Shown in pieces: positions 1 through 5,710 of a stretch of 10,650 bases of DNA (positions are counted from its first letter, which is position 1; each line of letters starts with the position of its first letter). Source of the stretch: Acidimicrobiales bacterium (GTDB lineage Bacteria > Actinomycetota > Acidimicrobiia > Acidimicrobiales > Aldehydirespiratoraceae). The stretch lies in NCBI GenBank assembly GCA_021604885.1, contig BQJV01000070.1, positions 1 to 10,650 on the forward strand, read 5' to 3'. A program made the translations under genes and the position numbers. The notes beneath the pieces were generated by a model. That model was not told the origin of the DNA and ran no database searches. It saw nothing but the letters and a program-made list of their open reading frames with translations.

Positions 1-474
1 AAGGACCGGCTCGAGCTGTGGGTCCTGCGTGCCGCCTCCGACAAGGTCGACCCGTCGCCGTTGCGCGGCCTGCTCCACCTGTCGCAGGCCGCGGAGGACA
101 TCGGTGACCAGGCCCAACAGATGGTGGCGCCGATCGAGCAGCGCGAGGACGTCCACCCGATCCTCGGACTCGCCCTCGGCGACAGTGACGACGTCGTCCT
201 GCGCCTGCCCGTGGGGGAGGAGAGCGAGGCCGACCAGGCGCTCCTGTCCGCGCTCCAGCTGAACATCGAGCCCGGATTCACGGTTCTCGCGATCCGCCGC
301 GGCGGCCAATACCTCTACCGGCCGCGGGGACGGGTTCGCCTCCTCTCGGGTGACGAGTTGATCGCCAGCGGACCGGACGAGGGCCGCGAGTTGCTCGCCC
401 GACGTTGCGGCTGGCATCTCGTCGACCCGGACGGCGACGGCGAGATGGAGCTGGAGCCCGCTCCACGCGGATAG
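1..474 (+). CDS. PhoU / TrkA-C domain protein, C-terminal part (5' end outside window)
   Basis: Frame 1 is open from the first base to the TAG at 472-474, giving 157 visible residues, so this is the end of a longer gene. Visible residues 1-60 are helical and resemble the end of a PhoU-like bundle (ELWVLRAA, LRGLLHLSQAAEDIGDQAQQM). Residues about 64-135 fit a TrkA-C (RCK C-terminal) ligand-binding domain: VVLRLPVGEESEAD, IEPGFTVLAIRRGG, then RVRLLSGDELIASGP. The order PhoU then TrkA-C is known from prokaryotic proteins linked to potassium channel or ion transport regulation, where TrkA-C senses a small ligand. A transport role here is inferred from the domains, because no membrane segment is in view. 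The acidic tail is not part of either domain. The mca start follows after 11 bases, so the two may share a transcript. Confidence 0.75.
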   Translation, partial: KDRLELWVLRAASDKVDPSPLRGLLHLSQAAEDIGDQAQQMVAPIEQREDVHPILGLALGDSDDVVLRLPVGEESEADQALLSALQLNIEPGFTVLAIRRGGQYLYRPRGRVRLLSGDELIASGPDEGRELLARRCGWHLVDPDGDGEMELEPAPRG

Positions 475-485
475 GTTTCGACCCG

Positions 486-1373
486 ATGGACGCCCCTCTC
501 TGCCTGCTGTCGATCCACGCGCACCCCGACGACGAAGCGTCGAAGGGGGCGAGCACGGTCGCGAAGTACCACGCGGAAGGCGTGCACACGGTCCTGGTCT
601 GCTGCACCGGCGGCGAGGAGGGCGACATCCTCAACCCGGCGATGGACCGCGACGAGGTGCGGGACAATCTCGGCCAGGTGCGCATGGACGAGCTCGCGGC
701 AGCGGCCGAGGTCATCGGCTACGAGACGGTCCACATGCTCGGCTACCGCGATTCGGGCATGGCCGAGTCCGACTCGAACGGCCATCCTGAATGCTTCGCG
801 ATGGCGCCGCTCGACGAAGCGGTCGACCGGCTCGTCGCCATCATCCGGGCCGAGCGTCCGCAGGTCGTCGTCACCTACCCGGACGACCAGGGCACCTATC
901 AGCACCCGGATCACCTCCGGGTCCACGACATCACCCATCCGGCCGTGGATGCCGCCGCGGACGCCGGTCATCGTCCCGACCTGGGCGAGCCGTGGCAGGT
1001 TGCGAAGGTCTACTACTCGAGCTGGTCGCGGGCCCGGCTCGAAGCCCGGCATCAGGCGTTCCTGGACCTCGGCCTCGAGTCGCCCTACGACGATCGCTGG
1101 TTCTCCCGTCCGGATCAGGACGACTCGATCACCACCAAGGTGCCCGTCGAGGGGTTCACCGACGCTCGCCGAAACGGACTGCTGGCCCACGCCACGCAGA
1201 TCGATCCGGAGTCCACCTTCTGGTTCGGCCTGCCGCCCGAAGTCGATCGCACTCTGTACACGGTGGACGACTATCGGCTCGCGTTCAGCACCGGCGCCGG
1301 CACCACGACTTCGGACGGCGAGATCGAGACCGACCTGTTCGCCGGCATCCGCAGTGAGGCAGCCGCGCCATGA
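486..1373 (+). CDS. mca: Mycothiol S-conjugate amidase (Mca)
   Basis: This 295-residue protein belongs to the zinc-dependent LmbE/PIG-L deacetylase family and matches Mca in length (about 290 residues). Mca cleaves mycothiol S-conjugates in the cytosol to GlcN-inositol and a mercapturic acid that is exported, so it detoxifies electrophiles. The metal site is visible as H13-P-D-D16-E near the N-terminus and H140-P-D-H143 in the middle; H13, D16 and H143 are the expected zinc ligands. The stretch after residue 165 (KVYYSSWSRARLEA, then LESPYDDRW) fits Mca better than the related deacetylase MshB. I chose the ATG at 486 because the catalytic motif begins about 10 residues later, as in the family; upstream in-frame starts would overlap the preceding gene. 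No clear ribosome binding site is seen. The stop overlaps the next start. Its presence implies that the host makes mycothiol. Confidence 0.9.
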   Translation: MDAPLCLLSIHAHPDDEASKGASTVAKYHAEGVHTVLVCCTGGEEGDILNPAMDRDEVRDNLGQVRMDELAAAAEVIGYETVHMLGYRDSGMAESDSNGHPECFAMAPLDEAVDRLVAIIRAERPQVVVTYPDDQGTYQHPDHLRVHDITHPAVDAAADAGHRPDLGEPWQVAKVYYSSWSRARLEARHQAFLDLGLESPYDDRWFSRPDQDDSITTKVPVEGFTDARRNGLLAHATQIDPESTFWFGLPPEVDRTLYTVDDYRLAFSTGAGTTTSDGEIETDLFAGIRSEAAAP

Positions 1374-1750
1374 ACATCTTCGACGACGACTGGCTCGCGG
1401 CGGCGACGGACGCCCTCGGTGCGCTTCCCGAGCAGGCCGGCGCATCCGCGGTGATCGACTATGTGATCGCCGGCGCCCCGGACGGGAAGACCACGATCGG
1501 TGTCACACTCACCGAGGGTCGGGTCACGGCGATGCAGACCGGCAAGTCCGCCGATCCCGATCTCGTGGTCTCGTTGAAGTACGACGCCGCGCTGGCACTG
1601 CTCACCGGTGAGATGACCAGCGACGCCGGCTACATGAACGGCGCCATCAAGGTCGAGGGTGCCTACGAGCGGTGGATGCTCGAACTGCGCCCGGTGCGTG
1701 TCGCGGTCGCCGAGGCACTCGCCCCGGTGATGGCCGACACCGACACCTGA
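1370..1750 (+). CDS. SCP2 sterol-binding domain protein
   Basis: This 126-residue protein is a single-domain relative of the SCP2 (sterol carrier protein 2) fold, which binds sterols, fatty acyl groups or other hydrophobic molecules in a tunnel. Features matching the family are the central strands (TTIGVTLTEGRVTAMQTG), a DLVVSLKYDAALALLTGEM segment, and the closing YMNGAIKVEG element at residues 88-97, which is the most typical SCP2 signature. No signal peptide is seen, so it is probably cytosolic. Its ATG overlaps the mca stop in an ATGA arrangement, which implies translational coupling. A direct link to mycothiol chemistry is not established, although a hydrophobic-ligand carrier beside a detoxification amidase is suggestive. 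The TGA is one base from the stop of the opposing gene. The ligand is unknown. Confidence 0.82.
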   Translation: MNIFDDDWLAAATDALGALPEQAGASAVIDYVIAGAPDGKTTIGVTLTEGRVTAMQTGKSADPDLVVSLKYDAALALLTGEMTSDAGYMNGAIKVEGAYERWMLELRPVRVAVAEALAPVMADTDT

Positions 1751-1751
1751 G

Positions 1752-2582
1752 TCAGCGCCGCGCCCGCTGGGCGTCGCGGATCTCGCGGAAGCCGATCAGT
1801 GTGGCCCCGGCTGCGGCGACCCGGTCGCCCAGGCCTCGGTCGGTCAGCACGTCGAGGTCGTCCATGCGGGTCGACGCATCGGGGTCGATCGCGCGCAGCT
1901 CCTCGGCGGCGATCGCCGGCTCGAACGCGACGACGGTCACGCCCGGCTCGAGGGCGGCGAGCGTGGCATCGAGGTGATCCCGGGCGCCGCCGCGCACGAG
2001 GGTGAAGTGGTCCGGCAGGAACACGCCTTCCTCGCGGGCCAGGCGCCGGAACGGGAACCCGGCGAGCTCCTCGGCGTCGCCGCTCTCCAGTCGCACCGGG
2101 AGTTCGGCGTCGTACGCGATGTCGAGCAGGACGTCGAAGAACTCGGGCCGCTGTTGGAGCGTGCCCAAGTGGGTCGAGAGATGGGTGACGTCGAATCCCC
2201 AGAGTCGGGCCCGTTCGAGCTGGGCCCGGCATTCGCGGCGCACTTCGTCGAGATCGGCGTGGTCCCAGAGGTCGTCCGCGGTGCGGGGGAAGCCGCCGTC
2301 GCCGTCGAGCAGGCTGGGTGCGGCGGTGAGCGGGCCCCAGCGGTAGCAGTCGAGCTGGCTGTTGAGGGTGAGATGCACGCCGATGTCGGCGCCCTCGTCG
2401 CGATCGGCGGCATAGCGAGACCACGGCCCGGGCATCATCACCGTCGCGGTCGTGGCCAGGCCCTCCCGCAGGGCGGTGAAGCCGCCGGCGGTCGCCGCAT
2501 GGGTCGAACCGAGGAGGTCGGCGCTGAGGATCAGGAGCTTGGCGTCGGCCGAGTACCCGAGTGCCTCCGCGGTGGTTTCCAC
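1752..2582 (-). CDS. ChbG/YdjC-family deacetylase-like protein, active site altered
   Basis: The 276-residue product resembles the ChbG/YdjC (HpnK-like) carbohydrate deacetylase family. Recognisable landmarks in order are LILSADLLGSTHA (residues 17-29), IGVHLTLNSQ (67-76), YRWGPL (80-85), THLSTHLGT (133-141) and LPVRLESG (161-168). In the family the first motif normally has an Asp-Asp pair (NADDFG or ADDLG). Here the second Asp is Leu23, with codon CTC. The Asp usual in the THLDSH motif is Ser136. H70, H134 and H138 remain. I infer weakened, altered or lost deacetylase activity, with a possible retained sugar-binding role. The start is a GTG, the first start codon after an upstream in-frame stop at 2601-2603. 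No Shine-Dalgarno site is visible, but a TACGGT hexamer lies 7 bases upstream. It follows the nuclease gene by 18 bases. Substrate unknown. Confidence 0.72.
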   Translation of the reverse strand: METTAEALGYSADAKLLILSADLLGSTHAATAGGFTALREGLATTATVMMPGPWSRYAADRDEGADIGVHLTLNSQLDCYRWGPLTAAPSLLDGDGGFPRTADDLWDHADLDEVRRECRAQLERARLWGFDVTHLSTHLGTLQQRPEFFDVLLDIAYDAELPVRLESGDAEELAGFPFRRLAREEGVFLPDHFTLVRGGARDHLDATLAALEPGVTVVAFEPAIAAEELRAIDPDASTRMDDLDVLTDRGLGDRVAAAGATLIGFREIRDAQRARR

Positions 2583-2600
2583 GAGGGAGACCGTAGCGCC

Positions 2601-3176
2601 CTACTCCAGCGGAACGTCGGGGCCGCCGCACACGGTCCACAGCCCGACACCGGCCGTGACGGCCTCGCGCTCGGCCGACCGGAACAGCGACTCGTAGTGG
2701 TCGTTGGGATCGTAGATCAGCACGCCGGCGTAGCCCTGCTCGATCAGATCCAGATTGACGAAGAGCTCGTCGCTGCTGCGGACGACATAGGCGAGCAGTC
2801 GGTCGTATTGATCACGCGCCTCCTCGTCGAGGATGAGGGCGATCGCCGCACCCTCCGGCAGCAGCGCCTTCAGGTAGTCGCTCGCCTCCTCGCCGTAGCA
2901 CTGGTCCGGACGGTTCTCCGCCACCGATTCCGGCGTGTCGATCCCCAGGAGACGGACCCGTTCCGAGCGCCCGTCGATGTCGGCGACGATCGTGTCACCG
3001 TCGACCACGCGCTCGACCGTGGCATTCGGTGCCAGCGACGGCTGGTCGGGAACCGTGGCCGGGGTGTCGGGCGTGGCCGGGGTATCGGAGACATCGGGCG
3101 CGACCGGCTCGACGTCGTCCGTGCAGGCGCCGAGCAGCAGCGCGGCGGCGATCAGGATCGGCAGGAGACGGCTCAC
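2601..3176 (-). CDS. Secreted thermonuclease-family (SNase) lipoprotein
   Basis: The protein is 191 residues from a GTG start. It opens with a lipoprotein signal (SRLLPILIAAALLLGAC), with a lipobox L15-G-A-C18 predicting lipid attachment at Cys18 outside the membrane. A Pro/Thr/Asp-rich linker (about 20-50) precedes the nuclease domain. All key residues of staphylococcal nuclease have counterparts: D61 in VVDGDT, R75 in RVRLLGIDTPE, D80, T81, E83, and R126 in QYDRLLAYV. It should therefore cut DNA or RNA in a calcium-dependent manner, probably for nutrient scavenging or turnover of extracellular nucleic acid. C93 and C183 could form a disulfide outside the cell. The open frame runs on upstream to 3350, but that part overlaps the small gene and lies before the signal peptide, so I chose the GTG at 3176. 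It lies 40 bases after the small gene and 18 before the deacetylase. Confidence 0.88.
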   Translation of the reverse strand: MSRLLPILIAAALLLGACTDDVEPVAPDVSDTPATPDTPATVPDQPSLAPNATVERVVDGDTIVADIDGRSERVRLLGIDTPESVAENRPDQCYGEEASDYLKALLPEGAAIALILDEEARDQYDRLLAYVVRSSDELFVNLDLIEQGYAGVLIYDPNDHYESLFRSAEREAVTAGVGLWTVCGGPDVPLE

Positions 3177-3216
3177 GGACGCCAGTCTGGCGAGGTGAGC
3201 CGCCGATCCCGACCGA

Positions 3217-3399
3217 TCAGGCCGCGTTGGGGTGGAGTTCGAGGGATTCCCCCTCCGCGAGGGCGACTTCGCGGGCACGGACCCGCGATTCCTGGAGGAC
3301 GGCGCGGGCGGCGGCGATGCCGTCGAGGCCCCGCTGCTTGGTCCGCCCATCGAGGCGCCAGCTGCGGTGGGGGGTGATGAGGGTGAGCTGGTTGGTCAT
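3217..3399 (-). CDS. Small conserved-looking protein, 60 aa, unknown function
   Basis: The 60-residue protein starts MTNQLTLITPHRSWRLDGRT and continues as a charged helix (GIAAARAVLQESRVRAREVALAEGE). It looks like small hypothetical proteins I recall from actinobacteria that begin MTxQLTLI and have a WRLDxRT motif, but I cannot name a function. There is no signal peptide, membrane span or metal-binding motif. The same frame stays open to 4686, antisense to the oxidoreductase and beyond, and I rejected that extension. The ATG at 3399 is favoured because a CACAAT hexamer lies exactly six bases upstream, consistent with a leaderless transcript, and there is no Shine-Dalgarno site. It is the first gene of a possible three-gene minus-strand unit with the nuclease and the deacetylase-like gene. 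Confidence 0.65.
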   Translation of the reverse strand: MTNQLTLITPHRSWRLDGRTKQRGLDGIAAARAVLQESRVRAREVALAEGESLELHPNAA

Positions 3400-3411
3400 G
3401 GACCCATTGTG
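3400..3411 (-). promoter_or_regulatory. Predicted -10 box for leaderless expression of the 60-aa gene
   Basis: On the minus strand a CACAAT hexamer (3411 down to 3406) is followed by six bases and then the ATG at 3399. With a normal -10 to start-site distance, transcription would begin at or near the A of the ATG. No Shine-Dalgarno sequence is present. A convincing -35 is not seen (GGTGA-like at about the right distance). Confidence 0.4.
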
Positions 3412-3421
3412 CAGAGGGGGT

Positions 3422-3456
3422 GTGACACTCACCGGCCGTAGTGACAGGATCACGGA
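3422..3456 (+). promoter_or_regulatory. Predicted leaderless promoter of the LLM oxidoreductase gene
   Basis: GTGACA (3422-3427, a one-base-off -35 TTGACA type) is separated by 17 bases from CAGGAT (3445-3450, -10-like). Six bases then precede the ATG at 3457. The spacing is ideal for a housekeeping sigma factor and places the start site at or next to the ATG, which fits the absence of a Shine-Dalgarno site. A second GTGACA occurs at 3441-3446, 19 bases after the first, and could be coincidental or an operator half. Confidence 0.5.
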
Positions 3457-4455
3457 ATGTCTGACTCCTCGAGCTCCGATTCGCCCCCGTCCCAGCGATA
3501 CGGCATGACGGTGCCGTTCGACGGCATGCCGCTCCATGCGCAGCAGGATCGTTTCCAGCGGCTCGAGGCGCTCGGCTACACGGATCTCTGGTCCGCCGAG
3601 GCCATGGGCGCCGACGGCCTCACGCCGCTCGCCCTGGGGTCCGTGTGGGCGCCGTCGATGCGGCTCGGGACGGCGATCCTGCCGGCGTACACCCGTGGTC
3701 CCGCCCTCATGGCCCAGTCCGCGGCCGGCATGGCATCGGCCGCTCCGGGGCGCTTCGTCCTCGGCATCGGCTCGTCGTCGAACGTGATCGTCGAACGCTG
3801 GAACGGCGTGCCGTTCGAGGAGCCCTACAAGCAGACCCGCGACATGGTCCGGTTCGTGAAGGCCGCGCTCACCGGCGAAAAGATCACCGAGGATTACGAC
3901 AGCTTCTCGGTGAAGGGCTTCCGCCTCGGTCTCGTGCCGGAGGAGCCGGTGCCGGTCCTCGTCGCGGCGCTGCGCGAGGGCATGCTGCGGATGGCGGGCC
4001 GGGAGTCCGACGGCGCGATCGTGAACTGGTTGTCCGCGGAGAACGTGGGCACGGTCGCCGCCGTCGTCAAGGAACAGAATCCGAACGCCGAGATCGTCGC
4101 CCGCATCTTCGTCGCGCCGACCACCGACGCCGAGTCCGCCCGCAGCACCGGCAAGTTCGCCGCGGCCGCGTACCTGAACGTCCCCGTCTACAAGGCCTTC
4201 CACGAGTGGATGGGTCGTGGCGACGACCTCGGGGAGCACTGGGAACAGTGGGCCGCCGGCGACCGCCAGGGCGCCCTCGAGAAGATCCCGGACCATGTCA
4301 TCGACGAGCTGATCATCCACGGCAGCTACGACGAGTGCCGGGCCCACCTCCAGCGCTACATCGACAACGGCATCACCTGCCCGGCGATCGCGCTGATGCC
4401 GTTCCCGGGTGTCGACGTCGACGAGGCCATCGAGGGGCTTGCCCCGAGCATGTGA
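3457..4455 (+). CDS. LLM-class (luciferase-like) F420-dependent oxidoreductase
   Basis: The 332-residue protein has the bacterial luciferase-like TIM-barrel layout. A first strand (YGMTVPF) leads to RFQRLEALGYTDLWSAEAMGAD (residues about 32-53). Then come MRLGTAILPAYTRGPALMAQSAAGMASAAPGRFVLGIGSSS, in which the last part is the typical cofactor-binding run, KQTRDMVRFVKAALTG, and PVLVAALREGMLRMAGRESDGAIVNWL. This pattern is typical of actinobacterial F420-dependent LLM enzymes of the Rv-type paralogue families, which do hydride transfer on diverse substrates. F420 rather than FMN use is inferred from the subfamily resemblance, and the substrate is unknown. The ATG at 3457 is supported by the promoter spacing; a Ser-rich N-terminal tail precedes the barrel. 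The C-terminal codons are duplicated after the stop (see the repeat). It converges on the methyltransferase-glycosylase gene. Confidence 0.87.
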   Translation: MSDSSSSDSPPSQRYGMTVPFDGMPLHAQQDRFQRLEALGYTDLWSAEAMGADGLTPLALGSVWAPSMRLGTAILPAYTRGPALMAQSAAGMASAAPGRFVLGIGSSSNVIVERWNGVPFEEPYKQTRDMVRFVKAALTGEKITEDYDSFSVKGFRLGLVPEEPVPVLVAALREGMLRMAGRESDGAIVNWLSAENVGTVAAVVKEQNPNAEIVARIFVAPTTDAESARSTGKFAAAAYLNVPVYKAFHEWMGRGDDLGEHWEQWAAGDRQGALEKIPDHVIDELIIHGSYDECRAHLQRYIDNGITCPAIALMPFPGVDVDEAIEGLAPSM

Positions 4456-4483
4456 GAGGAGGGGCTTGCCCCGAGCATGTGAG
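4432..4483 (+). repeat. 25-bp perfect tandem direct repeat with 27-bp period at the gene end
   Basis: Bases 4432-4456 are repeated exactly at 4459-4483 with two bases between. The period is 27 bases, nine codons, so the second copy stays in frame and repeats the codons for EGLAPSM plus a second TGA at 4480-4482. Each copy contains GGGGCTTGCCCC, a small hairpin with four or five base pairs. It looks like a recent tandem duplication across the stop codon. Confidence 0.9.
4461..4472. terminator. Possible weak hairpin between convergent genes
   Basis: GGGGCTTGCCCC folds as GGGG / CCCC around CTTG. It lies just past the oxidoreductase stop and before the stop of the opposing gene at 4506. There is no T-run on either strand, so any terminator function would be of the T-less type or Rho-assisted. 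An identical hairpin sits inside the coding end at 4434-4445. Confidence 0.25.
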
Positions 4484-4505
4484 GGTGGGGGTTGTCTCCG
4501 TCGGC

Positions 4506-5594
4506 CTAGCGACCCGCAGCCGCCGCCCGGAGATGCTCGGTCAGGTCGGGTAGCTGCGCGTGGGCGTTGAGGCCACTCGTCGACGGCATCACGTAGACCG
4601 GTGAGCCGCCGAGGAGGCGGTCCTGCCAGCCCGCGGTCGCCTTCCTGTCCACCGCAGCGCGCCAGCCGGAGAGCCCGACCATGCACACCGCCTCGGGCCG
4701 CAGCCAGGCGCAGAGCCGTTCGAGCCGGGCGAGCCCGTCGACGTACTCCTGACGGTCGAGCTCGTCCGCCCGCGGCGTCGACCGCTTCACGAGGTCCGTC
4801 ATGCCGACACCGTGCTCGCGCAGTGCGTGGCGCGGATCACGGTCGACGGAGACGATCCCGGCGGCGAGTGCGGCCGGCCAGAAGCGGTTCCCGGCCCGGC
4901 CGAAGCCGACGCCCATGTCCGCCGCGTGCAGGCTCGGGTTCAGACCGCACACGAGGAGGCGCATCCCGGGCCCGACTGTGTCGGGGAGCGACCGGCGGCG
5001 CGTCAGGCTGCTGAGGAGGGACGGCCAGTGGCCGGTCTCCTCCCGTTCGATCCGCCGGTGGGCGGCGACCTCGAATCCCGCGCCGACGAAGACGTCCTGC
5101 AGGTGATCGTCGTCCCACAACGAGAACCGCCTGCCGACGAAGTCGCCCGTCGTGACGGTGGTCAGGTCTTGATCGCCGCCGAACATCCCCAGCTCGACCG
5201 GCGCGTCGACGCGAAGGGTCCGGTGGAGCTCCGCGAGCACCATCGGCAGATCGGCCCGGTCGATGTGGACGAGCACGGCGTTGGCGACCGCCCCGCCCAG
5301 CGACTCGGTGGCGAACGGCAGGGCGCCGGCCTCGCCCTGGACCGCGATGGAAGCCGGCAGCCGGTCACGCAGCAGGTCGAGCATCGCCACTGCGGGATCG
5401 AGCGCGATCGTGTCGGTGCGCAACGCGGCGGTGAGATAGCCGGGCCCGCATCCGAGGTCGAGGACCGGCGCGTGGCCGGTGACGAGTCGGCCCATGAGGC
5501 GTTCGGCGGCGTCGAGGGATTTTCCGGCGCGAGCCGCCGTCCAGGCCCCGGCCTTTGCTTCGTAGACCGTGTTGGTCTCGCGGTCGAGGCTCAC
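4506..5594 (-). CDS. Fusion: class I SAM methyltransferase + Mug/TDG-type mismatch-specific DNA glycosylase
   Basis: The product is 362 residues from the GTG at 5594. Residues 1-190 are a class I (type 11-like) methyltransferase: motif I VLDLGCGPGYLT at 44-55, then IALDPAVAMLDLLRDR, ALPFATESLGGAVANAVLVH, and a final sheet in GAGFEVAAHRRI. Residues about 198-362 are a complete Mug-family uracil/thymine glycosylase: LPDTVGPGMRLLVCGLNPSL with the catalytic-type Asn in GLNP (219 by this start), GRAGNRFWPAALAAGI, GVGMTDLVKR, and the closing MPSTSGLNAHAQ at 336-347. Mug enzymes remove U or T opposite G and ethenocytosine. The methyltransferase substrate is unknown. The frame is open to an ATG at 5750, but that runs into the divergent gene, and TACGAT six bases before the GTG supports the shorter form. 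A sequencing error joining two genes is possible, though no start codon with a ribosome site is evident between the domains. Confidence 0.82.
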   Translation of the reverse strand: MSLDRETNTVYEAKAGAWTAARAGKSLDAAERLMGRLVTGHAPVLDLGCGPGYLTAALRTDTIALDPAVAMLDLLRDRLPASIAVQGEAGALPFATESLGGAVANAVLVHIDRADLPMVLAELHRTLRVDAPVELGMFGGDQDLTTVTTGDFVGRRFSLWDDDHLQDVFVGAGFEVAAHRRIEREETGHWPSLLSSLTRRRSLPDTVGPGMRLLVCGLNPSLHAADMGVGFGRAGNRFWPAALAAGIVSVDRDPRHALREHGVGMTDLVKRSTPRADELDRQEYVDGLARLERLCAWLRPEAVCMVGLSGWRAAVDRKATAGWQDRLLGGSPVYVMPSTSGLNAHAQLPDLTEHLRAAAAGR

Positions 5595-5606
5595 CAGGCG
5601 ATCGTA
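5595..5606 (-). promoter_or_regulatory. Predicted -10 box for leaderless expression of the fusion gene
   Basis: On the minus strand TACGAT (5606 down to 5601), a good match to TAnnnT/TATAAT, is followed by six bases and the GTG at 5594. There is no Shine-Dalgarno site. The -35 region (ACGGCG at a 17-base spacing) is not consensus. The layout matches the two starts flanking 3400-3456. Confidence 0.4.
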
Positions 5607-5696
5607 GGTCGTTCGGCTCTTTCCGCCGTTCCGGGCCCGCCCGACCAACCCTTGGGTGTCATCGCGCGCGACTATGGTGCCCACAACCAACGACCT

Positions 5697-5701
5697 GGAG
5701 G
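5697..5701 (+). promoter_or_regulatory. Shine-Dalgarno site GGAGG of the 5711 gene
   Basis: GGAGG lies nine bases before the ATG at 5711 and decides that start over the longer open frame from 5555. A TATGGT hexamer at 5673-5678 could be a -10 element, giving a leader of about 25 bases, with TTGGGT (5652-5657) as a poor -35 at a short 15-base spacing. Confidence 0.6.
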
Positions 5702-5710
5702 TCCTGCAGG

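Noticed and set aside
315..1445. 376-residue minus-strand open frame
   Set aside because: Antisense to mca, which has complete zinc-site motifs; no domain is recognisable in the minus frame.
1974..3377. 467-residue plus-strand open frame
   Set aside because: It lies antisense to the deacetylase-like gene and the nuclease, both of which have clear family motifs. Its own sequence shows no recognisable domain.
3422..3446. Two GTGACA copies 19 bases apart as a regulator operator
   Set aside because: The first is explained as a -35 element and the second overlaps the -10; a six-base repeat alone is too short to call an operator.
3217..4686. 489-residue open frame on the minus strand covering the small gene and the antisense of the oxidoreductase
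   Set aside because: Only its last 60 residues look like protein; the rest is Arg/Gly/His-rich antisense of a well-supported gene, typical of high-GC DNA.
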